This document shows, in pieces, positions 34,308-41,921 of a stretch of 41,958 bases of DNA (within the stretch, counting starts at the first letter, position 1; every line of letters begins with the position of its first letter). A program made the position numbers and the translations under genes. The notes below the pieces were generated by a model that saw nothing but the letters and a program-made list of their open reading frames with translations, was not told where the DNA came from and did no database searches. The stretch lies in assembly GCF_009829925.1 (NCBI RefSeq), contig NZ_SNVJ01000005.1, forward strand, positions 281,542 through 323,499, written 5' to 3'. This DNA comes from Teichococcus coralli. Lineage in GTDB: Bacteria; Pseudomonadota; Alphaproteobacteria; Acetobacterales; Acetobacteraceae.

Positions 34308-35002
34308 GCGGCATCCCGGATGGGCAGGACTTCGAAAAGGCGGTCGGCGACGCGGTCGCGCACGTCGAGGTCGTGGAAAATGCCGACCAGGGCGGCGCCG
34401 GCCTGCTTGGCCTCGCTGATCAACGCGATCACCACCTCGCGGTTGGCGGCGTCGAGGCTTGCGGTCGGCTCGTCCAGCAGCAGCACAGGGTAGCCGGGCG
34501 CGAAGCCGCGCGCGAGGTTGACGCGCTGCTGCTCGCCGCCGGAGAAGGTGGCGGGCGGCAGGCCGTGCAGCCGCTCCGGCAGGTTGAGCCGCAGCAGCAG
34601 GGCGCGGGCGCGCTCCCGCGCCGCCTCGGGTGCGATGCCCTGCGCGACCAGCGGCTCGGCCACCACGTCGAGCGCCGGAACGCGGGGAATGACCCGCAGG
34701 AACTGCGAGACATAGCCCAGGGTCTGCCGGCGGATGACGCGCGTGGCGCGGGCATCGGCGGCGGTCAGCTCCACATCCTCGCCCTCGTGACGCACCCAGA
34801 TGCGGCCCTGCTCGGCGCCGTAGTTGCCGTAGAGGCAGCGCATCAGGGTGGACTTGCCGGCACCCGAGGGGCCGGCCAGCACCACGCACTCCCCGGGCGC
34901 GACGGCGAGGTCCACGTCCACCAGCACCGGGATGCGCAGGCCGCCCTGCAGGTGCAGCCGGAAGCTCTTGCCGAGCCCCTCGGTCCGAAGCGCCGGGCTC
35001 AT
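34304..35002 (-). CDS. phnL: C-P lyase-associated ABC ATPase PhnL
   Basis: A 232-residue single ABC domain: Walker A (GPSGAGKST), signature FSGGEQQRVNLARG, Walker B VLLLDEPTASLD and the H-loop GIFHDLDV. In the family it associates with the PhnGHIJ core through PhnK and is not a transporter component. It is essential or supportive for phosphonate cleavage. It overlaps phnK by four bases at its start and phnM by four at its end. Confidence 0.95.
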   Translation of the reverse strand: MSPALRTEGLGKSFRLHLQGGLRIPVLVDVDLAVAPGECVVLAGPSGAGKSTLMRCLYGNYGAEQGRIWVRHEGEDVELTAADARATRVIRRQTLGYVSQFLRVIPRVPALDVVAEPLVAQGIAPEAARERARALLLRLNLPERLHGLPPATFSGGEQQRVNLARGFAPGYPVLLLDEPTASLDAANREVVIALISEAKQAGAALVGIFHDLDVRDRVADRLFEVLPIRDAA

Positions 35003-35772
35003 GCCGCCAGCACCGAGGCGACGAGCAGTTGCGTGTAGGGATGCTGCGGATCGTCCAGCACCCGGTCGGTCAGCCCGTGTTCCACCACTTCCCCCCGCCG
35101 CATCACCAGGATGCGGTGCGCCAGCAGCCGCGCCGCGGCGATGTCGTGCGTCACCAGCAGCACGGCGATGCCGAGATCCGCCACCAGCGAGCGGATCAGG
35201 TCCAGCAGGCGCGCCTGCACGGACACGTCGAGCCCGCCGGTCGGCTCGTCCATGAAGACCAGGCGCGGCCGCGTCACCAGCGTGCGGGCGATCTGCAGCC
35301 GCTGCTGCATGCCGCCCGAGAAGGTGCGCGGCAGGTGGTCGATCCGCCCGGCCTCGATCTCCACCCGCTGCAGCCAGGCGGCCGCCTCCTCGCGGATCGC
35401 GCCGTAGTGCCGCGCGCCCACCGCCATCAGCCGCTCGCCGACATTGCCGCCGGCCGAGACGCCCATGCGCAGCCCGTCGCGCGCGTTCTGGTGCACGAAG
35501 CCCCAGTCCGTGCGCATCACCCGGCGCAGCGCCGCCTCGCCCATGGTGTGGACGGAATGCTCGCCGCCATCCGGCGCGCGGTAGAGCACCTCGCCCGCCT
35601 CGGGCCGCATCTGGCCGGCGAGCACGCGCAGCAGGGTGGACTTGCCCGAGCCGGACTCGCCGACGATGGCCACCACCTCGCCGGGATGAATGTCGATGGC
35701 CACATCGGCCAGCGCGGGAACGGCGCCGAAGGAAAGTCGCAGGCCCGAGGCTTCGAGGATCGGCGCGCTCAT
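34999..35772 (-). CDS. phnK: C-P lyase-associated ABC ATPase PhnK
   Basis: A 257-residue ABC protein that in E. coli docks on PhnJ of the C-P lyase core. Walker A GESGSGKST, a PhnK-typical insertion (RTDWGFVHQNARDGLRMGVS), signature FSGGMQQRLQIAR, Walker B LVFMDEPTGGLD and the VTHD switch are all visible. ATG 35772 overlaps the phnJ stop by four bases. A much longer upstream reading in the same frame overlaps phnJ and is spurious. Confidence 0.95.
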   Translation of the reverse strand: MSAPILEASGLRLSFGAVPALADVAIDIHPGEVVAIVGESGSGKSTLLRVLAGQMRPEAGEVLYRAPDGGEHSVHTMGEAALRRVMRTDWGFVHQNARDGLRMGVSAGGNVGERLMAVGARHYGAIREEAAAWLQRVEIEAGRIDHLPRTFSGGMQQRLQIARTLVTRPRLVFMDEPTGGLDVSVQARLLDLIRSLVADLGIAVLLVTHDIAAARLLAHRILVMRRGEVVEHGLTDRVLDDPQHPYTQLLVASVLAA

Positions 35773-36623
35773 GCCGCGTCCTCCTGCCGGCTGGCCTGCC
35801 GGGTCTCGCAATAGTCGGTGTCGGAGCAGACGAACATCCGGCCGCCGCGGTCGTCGGTCACCACCTCGTCGAGATAGGAGCTGCGCGAGCCGCAGAGCGC
35901 GCAGTGCGCGTCCGCGCGGTGCGGCCGGAAGGGATGGTCCTCGAAGTCGAGGCTGCGGACCTCGGTATAGGGCGGCACGGCGTAGATGCGCTTCTCGCGC
36001 CCGGCGCCGAAGAGCTGGAGGGCGGGCATGCGGTGCATCTTCGGGTTGTCGAAGGCCGGGATGGGCGAGGGCGACATCAGGTAGCGCCCTCCGACCATGA
36101 CGGGATAGCTGTAGGCCGTGCTGATATGGCCGTGCCGGGCGATGTCCTCGTAGAGCTTCACATGCATCAGCCCGTAGTCGGCCAGGGCGTGCATGCGCCT
36201 GGTCTCGGCGAGGCGCGGCTCCAGGCGGAACAGCGGCTCCGGCATCGGCACCTGGTAGACCAGGATCTGCGCCTCGGTGAGCGCCTGCTCGGGGATGCGG
36301 TGGCGGGTCTGGATGACGGTCGCCTCGGCGGTACGCGTCGTGGTCCCGACGCCCGCGACGCGGTTGAAGAAGCGGCGGATGGAAACGGCGTTGGTGGTGT
36401 CGTCCGCGCCCTGGTCGATCACCTTGAGCACGTCGCGCGGGCCGAGCACGGCGGCCGTCACCTGGATGCCGCCGGTGCCCCAGCCATAGGGCAGGGGCAT
36501 CTCGCGCGCGCCGAAGGGCACCTGGTGGCCGGGGATGGCCACCGCCTTCAGCAGCGCGCGGCGGATCATCCGCTTGGTGTTCTCGTCGAGATAGGCGAAG
36601 TTGTAGGCGGGGTCGTGGCTCAT
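35769..36623 (-). CDS. phnJ: Alpha-D-ribose 1-methylphosphonate 5-phosphate C-P lyase
   Basis: The radical-SAM enzyme that breaks the carbon-phosphorus bond and releases methane from methylphosphonate. It has 284 residues. Its key residues fall at the same numbers as in E. coli PhnJ: Gly32 (IPGHQVPF), which becomes the glycyl radical; C241, C244 and C266, which hold the Fe-S cluster; and catalytic C272. It overlaps phnI and phnK by four bases at either end. This strongly indicates an active C-P lyase. Confidence 0.97.
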   Translation of the reverse strand: MSHDPAYNFAYLDENTKRMIRRALLKAVAIPGHQVPFGAREMPLPYGWGTGGIQVTAAVLGPRDVLKVIDQGADDTTNAVSIRRFFNRVAGVGTTTRTAEATVIQTRHRIPEQALTEAQILVYQVPMPEPLFRLEPRLAETRRMHALADYGLMHVKLYEDIARHGHISTAYSYPVMVGGRYLMSPSPIPAFDNPKMHRMPALQLFGAGREKRIYAVPPYTEVRSLDFEDHPFRPHRADAHCALCGSRSSYLDEVVTDDRGGRMFVCSDTDYCETRQASRQEDAA

Positions 36624-37705
36624 TCCGCCACCTCCTGCGGCGCGGCGGCGGTGGCGCGCATCCGGCGCACCACCTCAAGCTCGCTCTGGAAATCCACGTA
36701 GTGCGGCAGCTTCAGGTGCTCGACGAAGCCTGTCGCCTCGACATTGTCGGAATGCATCAGGACGAACTCCTCGTCCTGCGCGGGCGCGGCGCGCTCCTCA
36801 CCCAGCTCGCCGGCCATCAGCGCGCGGTCCACCAGCGCCATGGACATCGCCTTGCGCTCGCCGCGCCCCAGCACCAACCCATAGCCACGGGTGAACTGCG
36901 GCGGCTCGGCCTTGGAGCCGTGGAACTGATTGACCATCTGGCACTCCGTCACCTCGACCTCGCCGATCTCGATCTCGAAGCCCAGCTCGGGCGGGGTGAA
37001 GCACACGGTGGCGCGGCCCTGCCGGATCTCGCCGACAAAGGGGTGGTTGTTGCCGTAGCCGCGCTGCGTCGAATAGCCGAGGCCGAGCAGGAAGCCCTCG
37101 TCGCCGCGCGCCAGGTTCTGCAGCCGGGCCGGGCGGCCGGCGGGGAAGGCCAGCGGCTGGCGGGTGAGGTCGGCGGGCTCGTCCTCGCTGGCGCGCTCGC
37201 GCCGCATCAGCCCCTCGCGGGCCAGCAGCTCGGTGACGCGCGGCGCCTCGGCCAGCCCCTCGGCGGCCTGGGGCGCCGCCTCCGGCGCGCCACCCTCTGC
37301 CGCCAGGGCGAAGTCGAGCAGGCGGTGGGTGTAGTCGTAGGTCGGCCCAAGCACCTGGCCGCCCGGCAGGTCCTTGTAGGTGGCGGAGACACGGCGGCGC
37401 AGGCGCATCCTGCCGGTGTCCAGCGGCGCGGCATGGCCGAAGCGGGGCAGGGTGGTGCGGTAGGCACGCAGCAGGAAGGCAGCCTCGATCAGGTCGCCCT
37501 GCGCCTGCTTGATGGCGAGCGCCGCGAGGCCACGGTCATGGCAGGCGCCCTCGGCCATCACGCGGTCCACCGCCAGCCCGAGCTGCTGCTCGATCTGCGC
37601 CACATCCAGCTCCGGCTGCGCCGTGGCGCCCCGGCGGGTCTCGGCCAGCCAGGCATGGGCATTACCGATCGCCTGTTCGCCCCCCTTGACGGCAACATAG
37701 GCCAT
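36620..37705 (-). CDS. phnI: C-P lyase core subunit PhnI
   Basis: A 361-residue core subunit with nucleosidase-type activity. With PhnG, PhnH and PhnL it forms ribose 1-methylphosphonate 5-triphosphate from ATP and methylphosphonate. The N-terminal MAYVAVKGGEQAI, the LGYSTQRGYGNNHPF segment and the C-terminal LPHYVDFQSELE are hallmarks. It starts three bases after the phnH stop and overlaps phnJ by four. Confidence 0.96.
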   Translation of the reverse strand: MAYVAVKGGEQAIGNAHAWLAETRRGATAQPELDVAQIEQQLGLAVDRVMAEGACHDRGLAALAIKQAQGDLIEAAFLLRAYRTTLPRFGHAAPLDTGRMRLRRRVSATYKDLPGGQVLGPTYDYTHRLLDFALAAEGGAPEAAPQAAEGLAEAPRVTELLAREGLMRRERASEDEPADLTRQPLAFPAGRPARLQNLARGDEGFLLGLGYSTQRGYGNNHPFVGEIRQGRATVCFTPPELGFEIEIGEVEVTECQMVNQFHGSKAEPPQFTRGYGLVLGRGERKAMSMALVDRALMAGELGEERAAPAQDEEFVLMHSDNVEATGFVEHLKLPHYVDFQSELEVVRRMRATAAAPQEVAE

Positions 37706-37708
37706 GGG

Positions 37709-38278
37709 TCAGCCCTCCTCGATGCGGGTGGTGCGCGGCAGGGCAGCGATGGCCTCGCCGGCGCAGAGGATGATGTCCACGCCGCGCGGATAGCGGCCGC
37801 GCTGGGCCGCCCAGGCGGCGCGGAAGCCCTCCGGCGCGCCGCCGACCCGGAGACGGTGCTCGTGCTCGATGCCCGGGCCGCTGAGCCGCCAGCCCTGGCC
37901 CGCCTCCAGCGCGGCCGCCTGCCAGACCAGCGTGGCGCCGGCCTCCGGCGCCTCGTCGGTGCCTTGGGGCAGGGCCGCGATGTCCGGCGGCGTGCCGGTG
38001 GCCAGCACGAAGGCGGCCTCGGCCGGCGTGGTGGCGATCGGGCAACCGCAGTGGAAACGGACCCATTCGGCTGCCTCGTCGCCGGCATCGAGCCAGAGCG
38101 GCGTCTCGGCATCCACCAGGGTCAGCAGCACGGCGGCGGTGGCGGGGGCGAGCGGCGCGGGCGGCTGCAGCGGCGCGGCCAGCCGCTGCACGCGACCGGG
38201 GCGGCTCATCGCCTCCAGCACCGCCCGGAAGCAGGACTGCGCGTCGAGGACGGGATCGGTGAAGCCGGGGCGCATCAT
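37709..38278 (-). CDS. phnH: C-P lyase core subunit PhnH
   Basis: A 189-residue non-catalytic core subunit that binds PhnI and PhnG/J. It begins with the typical PGFTDPVLDAQSCFRAVLEAMSRPG-like N-terminus and ends with LPRTTRIEEG, as in family members. A tandem ATGATG occurs at the start; the first (38278) overlaps the phnG stop. The rest of the operon follows without gaps. Confidence 0.95.
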   Translation of the reverse strand: MMRPGFTDPVLDAQSCFRAVLEAMSRPGRVQRLAAPLQPPAPLAPATAAVLLTLVDAETPLWLDAGDEAAEWVRFHCGCPIATTPAEAAFVLATGTPPDIAALPQGTDEAPEAGATLVWQAAALEAGQGWRLSGPGIEHEHRLRVGGAPEGFRAAWAAQRGRYPRGVDIILCAGEAIAALPRTTRIEEG

Positions 38279-38757
38279 CGCATCGTCGCCATGGTGAAGA
38301 ACTGCACGCGGGTGGCGGCGGCCTTGCGCGCCTCGGCCTTGTCAAGCGCGGCCTGCGCGGCGGCGAGGGGGGCGATCACCGCCGCCATCAGGGAGGGACG
38401 CCGCGCCGGATCCTGCAGGGCGGCGTCCAGCACGGCGGCCAGCTCGGCCTGCGCCTGGTCGCGCCCGGCGATGTAGGCATGGCCGACCGCGCCGCAGGGC
38501 AGGCTGACGGAGCAGCGCGTCACCGTCATCTCGGAAAGGTTGAAGGCGGCGCCGTCGCCGCCGGCGCGGCCACGCAGCATCACCAGCCCGGTTTCCGGGC
38601 CGCGCAGGCGGGTATGGGGCGGCAGGGGAGCGGCATCGGCGAGATGGGCGCGGATCGCCTCACCGCCGGCGCGGGCCAGCACCGCCATCCAGCGGCGGCG
38701 CTCTTCGGAAGGGGCGGCAGGATCGGACACGGGAGCCTTCGGATCAGGTTGAGACAT
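38275..38757 (-). CDS. phnG: C-P lyase core subunit PhnG
   Basis: A 160-residue first gene of the phn operon. The conserved core runs from RRRWMAVLARAG to the C-terminal ATRVQFFTM, matching PhnG. The ATG at 38757 has no Shine-Dalgarno sequence and coincides with the predicted transcription start, so it would be read from a leaderless message. Alternatively an in-frame GTG at 38730, with GAAGG about ten bases upstream, gives 151 residues and a more family-like length. A perfect inverted repeat overlaps the first bases of the gene. Confidence 0.93.
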   Translation of the reverse strand: MSQPDPKAPVSDPAAPSEERRRWMAVLARAGGEAIRAHLADAAPLPPHTRLRGPETGLVMLRGRAGGDGAAFNLSEMTVTRCSVSLPCGAVGHAYIAGRDQAQAELAAVLDAALQDPARRPSLMAAVIAPLAAAQAALDKAEARKAAATRVQFFTMATMR

Positions 38758-38771
38758 CTAGACAACTAGAT
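38756..38771. promoter_or_regulatory. Predicted PhnF operator ATCTAG-N4-CTAGAT
   Basis: A perfect six-base inverted repeat with four-base spacing in the phnG-phnF intergenic region. It is rare AT-rich sequence in this window. It overlaps the predicted phnG -10 box and the phnG ATG. GntR/HutC-type regulators bind repeats of this size, so PhnF repression of the phn operon is likely. Confidence 0.65.
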
Positions 38772-38791
38772 ATCCGCCCGGTTACCGTCAA
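38763..38791 (-). promoter_or_regulatory. Predicted phnG-operon promoter
   Basis: TTGACG (38791-38786), 17 bases, then a weak -10 TAGTTG (38768-38763) on the minus strand. The start would fall at about 38757, i.e. at the phnG ATG. The -10 lies inside the inverted repeat. This is a visual match only; no Pho box was recognised. Confidence 0.4.
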
Positions 38792-38834
38792 CGCGAAATT
38801 GCCACGCCAGATCCGGGTTGGACTTGAAGTTTCC

Positions 38835-39608
38835 ATGACGCTGCCTGCCGATCCCGCCGCCGAGACCGACACCACCCTTGCCCGCGGCGAGGGCATCGCC
38901 CTCTGGCGGCAGATCGCCGCCGAACTGGAGCGCGGCATCACCAAAGGTGCCTTGGGGCCCGGCAGCCGCCTGCCCACCGAGGCGGCGCTGGCCACCCGCC
39001 ACGGGGTCAACCGCCACACCGTCCGCCGCGCGCTGGAGTCGCTGGCGGCGCGCGGGCTGCTGCGCATCGAGCAGGGGCGCGGCTCCTTTGTGGCGGAGGA
39101 CGTGGTGGACTACCCGCTTGGCCCGCGTACCCGCTTCTCCGAGGTGATCCGGGCGCAGAACCGCGAGCCCGAGGGCCGCATCCTGCGCGTCAGCGAAGCT
39201 CCCGCCGCTGCGGCGGTGGCGGAGGCGCTGCGGCTGCCTCCCGGCCGGCCCGTGCTGACCGTCGAGCGCCTGGGGCTGGCGGATGGCCGCCCGGTGGTGC
39301 TCGGCCTGCACCACTTCCCGCTGCCGCGCTTCGCCGGCCTGGGCGCGGCGCTGGAGGGGCATGGCTCCATCACCCGTGCCCTGGCGCTGAGCGGCCTGCC
39401 CGACTACCGCCGTGCCTGGACCCGCCTGACCGCCCGCCTGCCCACCGCCGAGGAAGCGACGCTGCTGCGCCAGGCGCGAGCACGGCCGGTGATGCTTGCC
39501 GAGGCGCTGAGCGTCGATCCCGCCGGGCGGCCGATCGACTTCACCCTGTCGCGCTACGCCGCCGGGCGCGTGCAGGTCATCGTGGAAGGCGGCGGAGCCG
39601 AGGCATGA
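38835..39608 (+). CDS. phnF: GntR/HutC-family phosphonate regulator PhnF
   Basis: A 257-residue repressor. Residues about 17-88 form a winged helix-turn-helix (LPTEAALATRHGVNRHTVRRALESLAARGLL, here shown only by its ends LPTEAALA and RRALESLA), and about 100-250 form a UTRA ligand-binding domain. It is divergent from phnG with the inverted repeat between them, as expected for an autogenous and operon repressor. ATG 38835 is preferred to a TTG at 38799. Its stop overlaps the second phnM-like gene (ATGA at 39605-39608), so the two are co-translated. Confidence 0.92.
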   Translation: MTLPADPAAETDTTLARGEGIALWRQIAAELERGITKGALGPGSRLPTEAALATRHGVNRHTVRRALESLAARGLLRIEQGRGSFVAEDVVDYPLGPRTRFSEVIRAQNREPEGRILRVSEAPAAAAVAEALRLPPGRPVLTVERLGLADGRPVVLGLHHFPLPRFAGLGAALEGHGSITRALALSGLPDYRRAWTRLTARLPTAEEATLLRQARARPVMLAEALSVDPAGRPIDFTLSRYAAGRVQVIVEGGGAEA

Positions 39609-40750
39609 CGGACTGGACCATCACCGCCGGCCGGGTGTTGCGCGACGGGGCGCTGCATCACGCCGACCTGCATCTTTCCGGCGGCGTGGTGGCGACGCAG
39701 GCCACGCCCGCCGCACGCCGCCTCGCTGCGGAGGGATTGCTGGTGCTCCCCGGCATCGTGGACATCCATGGGGACGCGCATGAGCGGCAGTTCCAGCCAC
39801 GCCCCGGCATCGGCATGCCGGTCGCCATGGCGCTGCGCGATTCCGAGGCGCAGATGCTGGCCGCCGGCATCACCACGGCCTTTCTGGGCGTGACGCTTTC
39901 CTGGGAGCCGGGGCTGCGCTCTGTCCAGGCTTGGCGCACCCTGCTCGCCGCGCTTGATGCCGCGCGGCCGCATCTGGCCACCGACCTTCGCATCCACCTG
40001 CGCTTCGAGGCGGATAATCTCGCCGCGCTGGAGGAGGCGGTGGCGGACATCGCCGCCGGGCGCGTGCACCTCGTGGCGTTCAACGACCACACGCCAGGCA
40101 TCCTGCGGAAGCTCGGCTCCGACTCCGCGGCCACGAAATACGCGGAGCGGGCGGGGATGAGCGCGGCAGAGTTTCGCGAGCTGGCGGAGCGCATCGCCGC
40201 CGGCCGCGACGCGGTGCCGGCGGGGCGGGAGCGCCTTGCCGCCGCGGCGCGCGCCGCCGGCCTGCCGATGGCCAGTCACGACGAGGGCAGCCTCGCCGAG
40301 CGCGCGAGCTTCCGCGCGCTCGGGGCCGCGATCTGCGAGTTCCCCATGGCGGAGGAGGTTGCGCTGGCGGCGCGGGAGGCGGGCGAGGCCGTGGTGATGG
40401 GCGCGCCGAACGTGGTGCGCGGCGGCAGCCATCTCGGCTGGGCCAGTGCCGCGCCACTGGCGGAGCGCGGCATCGTCACCGTGCTGGCCTCCGACTACGT
40501 CTGGCCTGCCCTGCTGGAAGCGCCCTTCGTGCTCGCCCGGCGGGGCGTGCTGGACCTGCCGGCGGCCTGGGCGCTGGTCAGCGCCAACCCTGCCCGTGCC
40601 GCCGGTCTGGCGGATCGCGGCAGGCTGCAGCCCGGTCTGCGCGGCGACGTGGTGGTGGTTGATCCCGTGCGGCGCGCACCGGTGGCGAGCTTCTGCGCCG
40701 GCCGGCTCGCCTGGGTTTCGTCGGAGGGGGCGGCGCGCCTCGCGGCCTGA
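39605..40750 (+). CDS. Second PhnM-like amidohydrolase
   Basis: A 381-residue amidohydrolase paralogous to PhnM (COG3454-like). The metal motif is D53-I-H55-G-D57-A-H-E60-R-Q instead of HTDNLERQ. Other PhnM elements are kept: FNDHTPGIL, ASHDEGS, GAPNVVRGGSH and LASDYVWPALL. It overlaps phnF by four bases and is read divergently from the main operon. It may act on a different ribosyl phosphonate triphosphate or be a redundant diphosphatase. The retained His/Asp pattern suggests an active metalloenzyme. A strong terminator follows. Confidence 0.88.
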   Translation: MTDWTITAGRVLRDGALHHADLHLSGGVVATQATPAARRLAAEGLLVLPGIVDIHGDAHERQFQPRPGIGMPVAMALRDSEAQMLAAGITTAFLGVTLSWEPGLRSVQAWRTLLAALDAARPHLATDLRIHLRFEADNLAALEEAVADIAAGRVHLVAFNDHTPGILRKLGSDSAATKYAERAGMSAAEFRELAERIAAGRDAVPAGRERLAAAARAAGLPMASHDEGSLAERASFRALGAAICEFPMAEEVALAAREAGEAVVMGAPNVVRGGSHLGWASAAPLAERGIVTVLASDYVWPALLEAPFVLARRGVLDLPAAWALVSANPARAAGLADRGRLQPGLRGDVVVVDPVRRAPVASFCAGRLAWVSSEGAARLAA

Positions 40751-40754
40751 ACGC

Positions 40755-40786
40755 GGAAGGGGGCGCCGCTTCCGGCGCCCCCTTCC
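40755..40786. terminator. Strong hairpin terminator after the second phnM-like gene
   Basis: A perfect 14-base-pair stem (40755-40768 with 40773-40786) with a CTTC loop, five bases after the stop. It also sits six bases beyond the 3' end of the minus-strand tRNA-Asn, so it may serve both. Confidence 0.75.
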
Positions 40787-40791
40787 TTGAT

Positions 40792-40867
40792 TGGCTCCCC
40801 GAGTTGGACTCGAACCAACGACCTAGCGATTAACAGTCGCGTGCTCTACCAGCTGAGCTATCGGGGA
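40792..40867 (-). tRNA. tRNA-Asn (GTT)
   Basis: A 76-base cloverleaf including an encoded CCA. The acceptor arms TCCCCGA and TCGGGGA pair (40867-40861 with 40802-40796), and discriminator G is at 40795. The anticodon GTT is at 40834-40832 and the T-loop GGTTCGAGTCC is intact. Confidence 0.97.
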
Positions 40868-40949
40868 TCAGCGTGTGGCGGGCGCTATAGCGGGCTGATC
40901 CGGCGGCTGCAAGAGCCGTTTGAAATCGTTCCGCCATCGCGCGGTAGTC

Positions 40950-41023
40950 TGGAGGCCCGAGCCGGAATTGAACCGACGTACGCGGATTTGCAGTCCGCTG
41001 CATCACCACTCTGCCATCGGGCC
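40950..41023 (-). tRNA. tRNA-Cys (GCA)
   Basis: A 74-base cloverleaf with an encoded CCA. The acceptor GGCCCGA pairs with TCGGGCC, and the discriminator is U, as usual for tRNA-Cys. The anticodon GCA is at 40991-40989 in the loop CTGCAAA. It lies 82 bases upstream of tRNA-Asn on the same strand and is possibly co-transcribed with it. Confidence 0.97.
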
Positions 41024-41155
41024 TTGCGCGCTGTATCGGGCGCCGGCGGCTCCCGGTCAAGGGTGCCATGCGCTTGGCCGCCCCCATTCCCGCGCCTATA
41101 AGGCCGGGCAGGGCAGGGGAAGCGGTTCCTGCCTGGCATTTGAGGACGGCAGGCG

Positions 41156-41815
41156 ATGGATTTCGCGGGTGCGCGCAAGTGGATGGTGGACGGGCAGCTT
41201 CGTCCCAACAGGGTGACCGATCCGCGCGTCATCTCCGCCATGCTGGACCTGCCCCGGCACCGCTTCGTGCCGGCGGACATGCAGGCCCGCGCGTATGCGG
41301 ATGAGGATGTGCCGCTGGGCAACGGCCGCGTGCTGATGCAGCCGATGAACCTCGCCCGGCTGATGCAGGTCAGTGAGCTCCGCTCCGGCGAGTCCGTCCT
41401 GCTGGTCGGCGCGGGCACCGGCTTCGGCGCGGCCGTGCTGGCCCGCATGGGCGGCCGGGTGACCGCGCTGGAGAGCGACGCGACCCTGGCCGCGGTGGCG
41501 CGCGAGGTTCTGGGCGAGGTTTCCCTCGCGCCCGGCGGCGTGCAGATCATCGAGGGCAACCTCGCGGCCGGCCACGCGGCCGGCGCGCCATTCGATGCCA
41601 TCATCATCCAGGGCCAGGTGCAGGAGGTTCCTCCCGCGCTGGTGGAGCAGCTCGCCGAGGGCGGCCGCCTGGCCGCGGTGCGCCGTCCGCCGGGCCGGGT
41701 GGGCACGATCGTGGTTGGCCGTCGCCTGGGCGGCGTTTTCAGCACCGCGCCGGCCTTTGACTGCATGACCGCCTCGCTGCCCGGCCTCGCGCCGGAGCCC
41801 GGCTTCGCCCTCTGA
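41156..41815 (+). CDS. Protein-L-isoaspartate O-methyltransferase-like protein
   Basis: A 219-residue Rossmann methyltransferase of the PCMT family. The SAM motif I reads VLLVGAGTGFGAAVLA (81-96), with ALESD as motif post-I. The N-terminal pattern RHRFVP is kept. The segment that carries the catalytic Ser in true isoaspartyl methyltransferases (TxSQP) reads RVLMQP (58-63), so repair activity is doubtful. Such diverged PCMT genes commonly precede tolC in Alphaproteobacteria, and a start codon with a good ribosome-binding site follows here. ATG 41156 directly begins the family N-terminus. Confidence 0.87.
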   Translation: MDFAGARKWMVDGQLRPNRVTDPRVISAMLDLPRHRFVPADMQARAYADEDVPLGNGRVLMQPMNLARLMQVSELRSGESVLLVGAGTGFGAAVLARMGGRVTALESDATLAAVAREVLGEVSLAPGGVQIIEGNLAAGHAAGAPFDAIIIQGQVQEVPPALVEQLAEGGRLAAVRRPPGRVGTIVVGRRLGGVFSTAPAFDCMTASLPGLAPEPGFAL

Positions 41816-41921
41816 GCAAGGGCTGCTGCGGCCGGCGGAACCGCGCTGGCCGCACAGGCCGTGCTTCGCTACTCTCCCGCCGCCCCGGGTAAGCCCCGCA
41901 TTCCAGCCGAGGAGACGTTCC

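Noticed and set aside
34999..36678. 559-codon frame suggesting a larger PhnK or a fusion
   Set aside because: The first 300 codons are out-of-frame shadow over phnJ; the real PhnK starts at 35772 with a four-base overlap to phnJ.
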